In this document: positions 6,573 to 11,167 of the stretch, in pieces
Layout of the letters: every line of letters begins with the position of its first letter
Numbering within the stretch: the stretch's first letter is position 1
NCBI GenBank assembly: GCA_050184295.1
Contig: JBFXAM010000141.1
Coordinates: 1-11,167, forward strand
From: JBFXAM01 sp050184295
Lineage (GTDB): Bacteria; Planctomycetota; Phycisphaerae; UBA1845; Fen-1342
DNA: 11,167 nucleotides
Direction: 5' to 3'
Translations under genes and position numbers: made by a program
Notes under the pieces: generated by a model
The model's database searches: none
Seen by the model: the letters and a program-made list of their open reading frames with translations, nothing else
Told to the model about the DNA's origin: nothing

Positions 6573-7751
6573 TTGGGCAAGCCGGCGCTGGTGGATACGT
6601 ACGCACAGCTTCCCATCGACGTCGTCGAGGCGCACGGTGCGCGCCTGAAGCTGCGTGATGGACGCGAGTTGTGGGATTTCTACGGCGGGCACGCAGTCGC
6701 GGTGCTGGGGCATTCGCACCCGGCCGTCGCGGCGGCGCTCGCCGATCAGGCGCAGCGACTTGCGTTCTACTCCAACGTCCTGGCGCTCGACATCCGCACG
6801 CGGGCGGCCGAGACGCTCTGCCGCTTCGCGAGCAACCTCGGTCCGCGCGCGGCCCCGGTCGGGCTGGAGCACGTCTTCTTCTGCAACAGCGGGGCCGAGG
6901 CCAACGAGAACGCGCTGAAGCTGGCGATCCAGCACACCGGCCGCAAGCGCATCGCCATGCTCGACGGCGGCTGGCACGGCCGCACGCTGCTCGCCCTGTC
7001 GGCGACCACCGAGGAGAAGCTGCGGGCGCCGCTCGAACCACTGCTCGTGCCGAGCGTGTGCCTGCGGCCGAACGCGGTCGAAGACCTCGCGCGGCTGGAC
7101 GAGTCCGTCGCCGCGATCATCGTCGAACCGATTCTCAGCATTGCCGGCGTCGTGGAGTTGAGCGGCGACTATCTGCGCGCTCTGCGGCGGCGGTGCGACG
7201 AGGTCGGCTGCTACCTGATCTATGACGAGGTGCAAACCGGCGTGGGGCGGCTCGGTCGCCCGTACGTTGCCGGCGACTTCGGCGTCTGTCCTGACCTGGC
7301 GACCTCGGCCAAGGGTCTAGCCAACGGCGTGCCCATGGGCGCCGTGCTCATGACCAGCCGCGTCGCGGACCAGGTGAAGTCCGGCGACCTTGGGTCGACG
7401 TTCGGCGGCGGGCCGCTCGCGTGCGCAGCGCTGCTCGCGGTGATCGACACCATCGAGCGCGACCGCTTGTGCGCGCACGCCGAGACGCTCGGCCGGGAGA
7501 TGCACGCGCGGCTGCGGGTCGGCCCGGTGCAACAGGTGCTGGGGCGCGGTTGCCTGATCGGGCTGCGCGTCGGCGGCAGCGCGAAGGTTGTGCATCAGCA
7601 GCTGCTCTCAGCCGGTTTCGTCACCGGCACGAGCGCGGACCCGTGCGTGCTGCGGCTCATGCCGCCGATCAGCCTGCCGCTCGAAGCGGTGCGCGAGCTG
7701 GCGCTGGCGTTGGCGCAACTGGGAGAAGTGGCGTATGCGACACTGGCTTAG
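6573..7751 (+). CDS. argD: N-acylornithine aminotransferase (class III, PLP-dependent)
   Basis: Transfers an amino group from glutamate to N-acylglutamate semialdehyde, giving N-acylornithine. It has 392 residues from a TTG start behind a strong ribosome site. PLP-site features: NSGAEANENALK (Asn105-Lys116) for the cofactor phosphate, YDEVQTGVGRLG with Asp218 contacting the pyridine nitrogen, and the Schiff-base lysine Lys247 in TSAKGLANGVPMG. STFGGGPLACAA completes the dimer site. The substrate-side motifs YGGHAVAVLGHSHP and AFYSN differ from the common AAGIAVNALGH form and resemble those I recall from Bacteroidetes ArgD, which act on N-succinylornithine. The 3' end overlaps argF' by 17 nt. 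The aminotransferase call is certain; the acyl group is inferred from the neighbouring gene. Confidence 0.95.
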   Translation: MGKPALVDTYAQLPIDVVEAHGARLKLRDGRELWDFYGGHAVAVLGHSHPAVAAALADQAQRLAFYSNVLALDIRTRAAETLCRFASNLGPRAAPVGLEHVFFCNSGAEANENALKLAIQHTGRKRIAMLDGGWHGRTLLALSATTEEKLRAPLEPLLVPSVCLRPNAVEDLARLDESVAAIIVEPILSIAGVVELSGDYLRALRRRCDEVGCYLIYDEVQTGVGRLGRPYVAGDFGVCPDLATSAKGLANGVPMGAVLMTSRVADQVKSGDLGSTFGGGPLACAALLAVIDTIERDRLCAHAETLGREMHARLRVGPVQQVLGRGCLIGLRVGGSAKVVHQQLLSAGFVTGTSADPCVLRLMPPISLPLEAVRELALALAQLGEVAYATLA

Positions 7752-8754
7752 CTTGCGCGAACACGATCCGCACGAGCTCGCGGCGCTGGTGGCGCTCGCG
7801 CGGCACATCAAGAGCGGGCGCGGCCAGCGCCACGCCGACGCGCTCCGCGGGCGCATCCTCGGCATGGTGTTCTTCAATCCGTCGCTGCGGACGCGCGCCT
7901 CGTTCGAAGCCGCGATGACGCGCTTCGGCGGACACGCTATCAGCCTGAATGTCGGCGGCGACACGTGGGGACTCGAACACCGCGACGGCGTCGTGATGGA
8001 CGCCGACAAAGCGGAGCACGTAAAGGAAGCCGCCCCGGTGCTGAGCCGCTACTGCGACGTGCTCGGGGTACGGACATTCGCGGGGCTGCGCGATGCGGCC
8101 GAGGATACAACCGACGCGCTGCTGCGGGCCTTCGCGCGGCACGCGACGGTGCCGGTCGTGAGCCTCGAGTCCGCGACCGAGCACCCCTGCCAGGGGCTTG
8201 CCGACTGGTTGACGATCGAGGAGAAGCTCGGCGGTGCGCGCGACCGCCGCTTCGTGCTCACCTGGGCCCCGCAGGTCAAGGCCACGCCCATGGCCGTTCC
8301 GCATAGCGCGATCCTGGCGGCGGCTGCGGCGGGGATGCACGTGACGGTGGCGCATCCTTCGGGATACGAGCTGAACCCGGCGGTTCTGGATCGGGCCAAG
8401 AGCTGGTGCGCCGCGTTCGGCGCGCGGTTTCACACCACCGACGACCAGCGCGCCGCGTGCAGTTCCGCCGATGTCGTGTATGCCAAGAGCTGGGGGAGCG
8501 CCGCGCTCTACGGCCAACCCGACGTGCAGCAAGAGAGCTTTCGCGCGCACGGCGCGTGGCGCGTTGGCGTCGAGCACCTGGCGCAGCCGCACACGATCCT
8601 CATGCACTGCCTGCCGGTGCGCCGCAACGTCGTGGTCGCCGACGTGGCGCTGGACGATCCGCGCTGCGTGGTTGTCGATCAGGCGGAGAATCGGATGTGG
8701 GTGCAGGTCGCCGTGCTGGCGCGGCTGCTGGGCGCCCGGGGCGCTGAACAATAA
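7735..8754 (+). CDS. argF': N-acylornithine transcarbamylase, probably N-succinylornithine-specific
   Basis: Transfers the carbamoyl group from carbamoyl phosphate to an N-acylated ornithine, giving N-acylcitrulline. It has 339 residues. Carbamoyl-phosphate motifs: FFNPSLRTR (46-54), HPCQ (150-153) and HCLPVRRN (291-298). The class is set by VMDADKAEHVKEA: Ala93 stands where Xanthomonas N-acetylornithine transcarbamylase has Glu92 and Bacteroides N-succinylornithine transcarbamylase has Pro90. Published swaps of Glu92 to Pro, Ser, Val or Ala give succinylornithine activity. Two further sites agree: Pro185 replaces Asn185, and Val300 replaces the carboxylated Lys302 of the acetyl enzyme. Start ATG 7735 has GGGAG about nine nt upstream and overlaps argD by 17 nt. 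It is not a classical ornithine carbamoyltransferase. Alignment was by eye from remembered sequences. Confidence 0.93.
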   Translation: MRHWLSLREHDPHELAALVALARHIKSGRGQRHADALRGRILGMVFFNPSLRTRASFEAAMTRFGGHAISLNVGGDTWGLEHRDGVVMDADKAEHVKEAAPVLSRYCDVLGVRTFAGLRDAAEDTTDALLRAFARHATVPVVSLESATEHPCQGLADWLTIEEKLGGARDRRFVLTWAPQVKATPMAVPHSAILAAAAAGMHVTVAHPSGYELNPAVLDRAKSWCAAFGARFHTTDDQRAACSSADVVYAKSWGSAALYGQPDVQQESFRAHGAWRVGVEHLAQPHTILMHCLPVRRNVVVADVALDDPRCVVVDQAENRMWVQVAVLARLLGARGAEQ

Positions 8755-8758
8755 CCGG

Positions 8759-8785
8759 GCCGCGCGATCTCACGGGTCGCGCGGC
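8759..8785. terminator. Possible bidirectional terminator hairpin between convergent genes
   Basis: GCCGCGCGA (8759-8767) pairs perfectly with TCGCGCGGC (8777-8785) around a 9-nt loop. It starts five nt after the argF' stop and overlaps the last codons of the convergent minus-strand gene. There is no T-tract on either side, so intrinsic termination is uncertain; random GC-rich pairing is possible. Confidence 0.4.
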
Positions 8786-11167
8786 GCCGGCGCCGCGGCG
8801 GGCGCCGGTTCGGCTGCGCGAGCGTGCTCGGCCGCGGCGCGACGCACTGCGCTTGCCCACTCGCGCCACGCCGCCACGTCCGCGGCGTCTGCATCCTTCA
8901 CGCGCGCGAGTTGTGATTCGAGTTGGCCGGCGATGTGCTGGTCGAAATACGTCAGGTTCCACTCCCGTACGCTCCCGTCCAGCGACGCGGACAGCAGCGC
9001 CTGCGCGTCCGGCGTGAAGCGCAGCGACATGACCGGGCCGCCGTGCCCGTCGAGCGTCGCGAGCGCCCGGCCGAGTTCGCGATGCCACAGCCGAATCGTA
9101 CCGCCGCTGTCGCCGCTGGCGATCAGCTCGCCGTCCGCCGCGACATCCAGGCTGAAGATCTCCTGGGCATGGCCGGGCAGCTCCGCCCGCAAGGTGCCGG
9201 CGGCGGCGTCCCAGATTTCGAGCACGCGTCCCGCACCGCCGGTGAGCAGCCAGCGCCCGTCGGCGGAAAACCGCACGACGCGGCGCGGCACGCCGCTCGC
9301 GGGCGCCCAGGACTGCGGCTCCGCGTCGCCGTCCAGCGACGCGATCAGCAGCGCCCCGCTGCGCACCGCGACCGCGATGCGCGGCCGCACCGGATCGAAC
9401 GCGACTTGCGGGATCCGATCGCCACATTCGGCAAACACGCGCGCCGGTTCGGTCTGGCCGACCCGCCAGACGCGCACCACGCGGTCTTCGCAAGCCGTCG
9501 CGACGCACTGGGAGTCGGGACTGAACGCGACATGGCTGACGGCCCGCGGGTGCGCCAGCCGCAACGGAGGGGCTTCCAGGTCGCCTCCAGGCCAGACGAA
9601 CGCCGCGTCGCCATAGCTCGCGGCGGCGACGCTCTGCCCATTCGGCGCGATGGCGAGCGCGCTGATGGTTATGTCGTTGCCGAATGCGACCGGTTGGAAG
9701 TCGAAGCCCGGACGGAGCGAGCGCTGGAGTCGGCCGCTGTTGCCGGCGGCGAGGATCAGGCGCCCCGCGGGGTCGATGTCCACGGCGTGAAACAGCTCGC
9801 CCGTCGGGCGCGCGATACGCACGCCCGCGTCCGGCGTGAGATCCCAGCGCCGCAGCTCGGTCTCGCCGCAGGACCAGAGCGTGCGGCCTGCGTCGCCGAA
9901 TTCGATCGACCGCACGCGCCCCCGGTGCGCAATGATGAGTCCGCGGCGCTGGCCCGTCCGGGCGTCGAAGAAGCGCATCGCGCCATTTAAGTCGCCGACG
10001 GCCAGCACGCGCGAGTCCCCGCGGAATGCGAGCGCGCGATAGTCGCCGGGGCGGTCGGAGAGCTCCACCGCCCGCGGGGGATCGCTGCCCAGGTCCCAGA
10101 TCCGGCCCGGCGTTTCCAGCCACGCGTCCGCGAGCAACGTGTCATCGGGGGAAAAGAGCAGCGCGCCGCGCTTGAGCGGCGACGTGCGCGCGGCGGTCGC
10201 CCCGCGCGCCTGATGAAGCAAGCGTTGCTCGTCGATTTCCCAGATCAGGATGTCGCCGTGGTTGTCTCGCGCCGCGACGCGGCGCTCGTCGTTCGAGAGC
10301 GCGACCTGGGACGAGAGCCCCGCGGCGATCGAGAATCTCGCGCGCTCCGCAAAGGGCGCGGTGTCCCAGACGATGACCTGTTGTCCCAGGATGCCGGCAA
10401 AGCGCCGCCCGGTGCGGCCGGCCGCGACGATCTCGACCGGCAAACGTGCCACCAACTGCGGCGCCGCGCCGGCCACGTCGCGCCGCCACAGCCGAACCTG
10501 GTCCGGCTCGAGGCCCACGATGAGCGCCGCATTCGCGGTGACCGACAGGACGCTCCGTGTGGCATTCTCGACGACAAACGACTCGCGCACCGTCCCATCG
10601 GGGCCCATCCGGCGCACGTCGCCGGACGAATGGGCGATCCACACCGTCGCGTCGTCGTCGGCCGCCGTCAGCGTCGACCACGCCGCGGTCGGCGTCGCAT
10701 AAGTCTGCGCGCAGGGATGTCGGCGATAGAGCTCCCACAGGGCCCAGAACGGCTCAATCGGCCCCGGCGGTGCGTGTAGCGCGCCGCGCGCGGCGCCCGG
10801 CTCGTGGCTGCGGAGCAGCTCGCCCCACAGCAGCCGCTCCGCCTGCTCGCGGTCGCCCAGCAGGCCGGCCATGCGCGCCTGCTCGATCGTGCTTTGCGTG
10901 AGCAGGGCGGCAAGCGACCCGGCCGACTGCACGGCGCGCTGCTCCATTTGCCACGAGCGCCGGTACAGCAGCGACATCACGATCGCGAACACGACCAGCA
11001 GCACGACGAACGCGCCCGCGGCGGCGACGCGCAGCCGATACCGCCGCAGCGTCGTGCGCAGCACGTAGAGCGCGCTGTCGCGCGTCGCGTCGATGGGTTC
11101 GCCGGCCCGGTAGCGGCGCAGGTCGCGGGCCTGTTCGCCGGCGCTCTGGTAGCGCCGCGCGCGATCC
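8770..11167 (-). CDS. Membrane Ser/Thr protein kinase with WD40 propellers, C-terminal part
   Basis: The gene enters from the right edge; 798 residues plus stop are visible. The first residues (RARRYQSAGEQARDLRRYRA, then GEPIDATRDSALYVLRTTLRRYR) match the kinase end and juxtamembrane region of planctomycete Ser/Thr kinases, so the catalytic domain should lie just outside. One membrane helix follows at about window residues 47-68 (VAAAGAFVVLLVVFAIVMSL). After a mainly helical linker come about 14 WD-like blade ends, for example QVRLWRRD, QVIVWDTA, DILIWEID, RVVRVWRVG, VLEIWDAA, TIRLWHRE and SVREWNLT. This number fits two seven-bladed propellers. The C-terminus is an Ala/Pro-rich tail. The propellers probably bind partners across the membrane from the kinase. 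Substrate and signal are unknown. An internal GTG at 11064 is not a real start, because reading continues upstream with conserved sequence. Confidence 0.88.
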   Translation of the reverse strand, partial: DRARRYQSAGEQARDLRRYRAGEPIDATRDSALYVLRTTLRRYRLRVAAAGAFVVLLVVFAIVMSLLYRRSWQMEQRAVQSAGSLAALLTQSTIEQARMAGLLGDREQAERLLWGELLRSHEPGAARGALHAPPGPIEPFWALWELYRRHPCAQTYATPTAAWSTLTAADDDATVWIAHSSGDVRRMGPDGTVRESFVVENATRSVLSVTANAALIVGLEPDQVRLWRRDVAGAAPQLVARLPVEIVAAGRTGRRFAGILGQQVIVWDTAPFAERARFSIAAGLSSQVALSNDERRVAARDNHGDILIWEIDEQRLLHQARGATAARTSPLKRGALLFSPDDTLLADAWLETPGRIWDLGSDPPRAVELSDRPGDYRALAFRGDSRVLAVGDLNGAMRFFDARTGQRRGLIIAHRGRVRSIEFGDAGRTLWSCGETELRRWDLTPDAGVRIARPTGELFHAVDIDPAGRLILAAGNSGRLQRSLRPGFDFQPVAFGNDITISALAIAPNGQSVAAASYGDAAFVWPGGDLEAPPLRLAHPRAVSHVAFSPDSQCVATACEDRVVRVWRVGQTEPARVFAECGDRIPQVAFDPVRPRIAVAVRSGALLIASLDGDAEPQSWAPASGVPRRVVRFSADGRWLLTGGAGRVLEIWDAAAGTLRAELPGHAQEIFSLDVAADGELIASGDSGGTIRLWHRELGRALATLDGHGGPVMSLRFTPDAQALLSASLDGSVREWNLTYFDQHIAGQLESQLARVKDADAADVAAWREWASAVRRAAAEHARAAEPAPAAAPAPRDP

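Noticed and set aside
5236..7041. A 601-codon minus-strand open frame across argC and argD
   Set aside because: It is a shadow of two well-supported plus-strand genes; its translation is an Arg/Ala-rich low-complexity mix without motifs.
7735..8754. Plain ornithine carbamoyltransferase (argF)
   Set aside because: The VMDADKAEH segment and the overall pattern align with the AOTCase/SOTCase class rather than with anabolic OTC.
8600..10123. A 507-codon minus-strand frame overlapping the WD40 region and argF'
   Set aside because: It lies in another frame of the kinase/WD40 gene, crosses into argF', is Arg/Ala-rich and lacks motifs, while the neighbouring frame has regular WD blades.

Overview
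The window is GC-rich, gene-dense bacterial DNA, most likely from a planctomycete (possibly Phycisphaerae-like). The best lineage marker is the partial minus-strand gene at the right edge. It has the tail of a Ser/Thr kinase domain, a juxtamembrane segment of the 'RRYRAGEP' type, one membrane helix and a long WD40 region, an architecture typical of Planctomycetes. The assignment is inference from remembered families; no search was run.

Layout. Positions 1-1666 (minus strand) hold the N-terminal two thirds of DNA topoisomerase I (topA), cut by the window edge. A non-coding gap of about 320 bp follows, between topA and a divergently placed tRNA-Leu(UAG) at 1987-2068. A small Cys-containing protein of unknown function (2091-2381) comes next. 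From 2504 an arginine-biosynthesis operon starts with a promoter overlapped by two ARG boxes. Its order is argR, argG, an unrecognised P-loop gene, argC, argD and an argF'-type transcarbamylase, ending at 8754. The last five genes are tightly packed, with overlaps of 17, 4 and 17 nt and one 98-bp gap. The convergent kinase/WD40 gene (8770-11167) closes the window.

How the genes work together. ArgR would sense arginine and repress its own promoter, and probably the whole run. ArgC, ArgD and the transcarbamylase catalyse consecutive middle steps on an N-acylated glutamate backbone, and ArgG makes argininosuccinate from citrulline. The transcarbamylase is not a classical ornithine carbamoyltransferase. 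At three positions that separate N-acetylornithine (AOTCase) from N-succinylornithine transcarbamylase (SOTCase), it carries SOTCase-like residues (Ala93, Pro185, Val300). ArgG and ArgD also show motifs I associate with Bacteroidetes versions. This suggests arginine synthesis through N-succinylated intermediates, a route known from Bacteroides, here in a GC-rich planctomycete-like genome.

The most interesting item is the 353-residue protein between argG and argC. It joins a beta-rich N-terminal region to a BioD/DUF1611-like P-loop domain and is translationally coupled on both sides. No glutamate N-acyltransferase (argA/argJ), argB, deacylase or argH is visible. This protein is a candidate for an unassigned step, possibly the N-acylation of glutamate.
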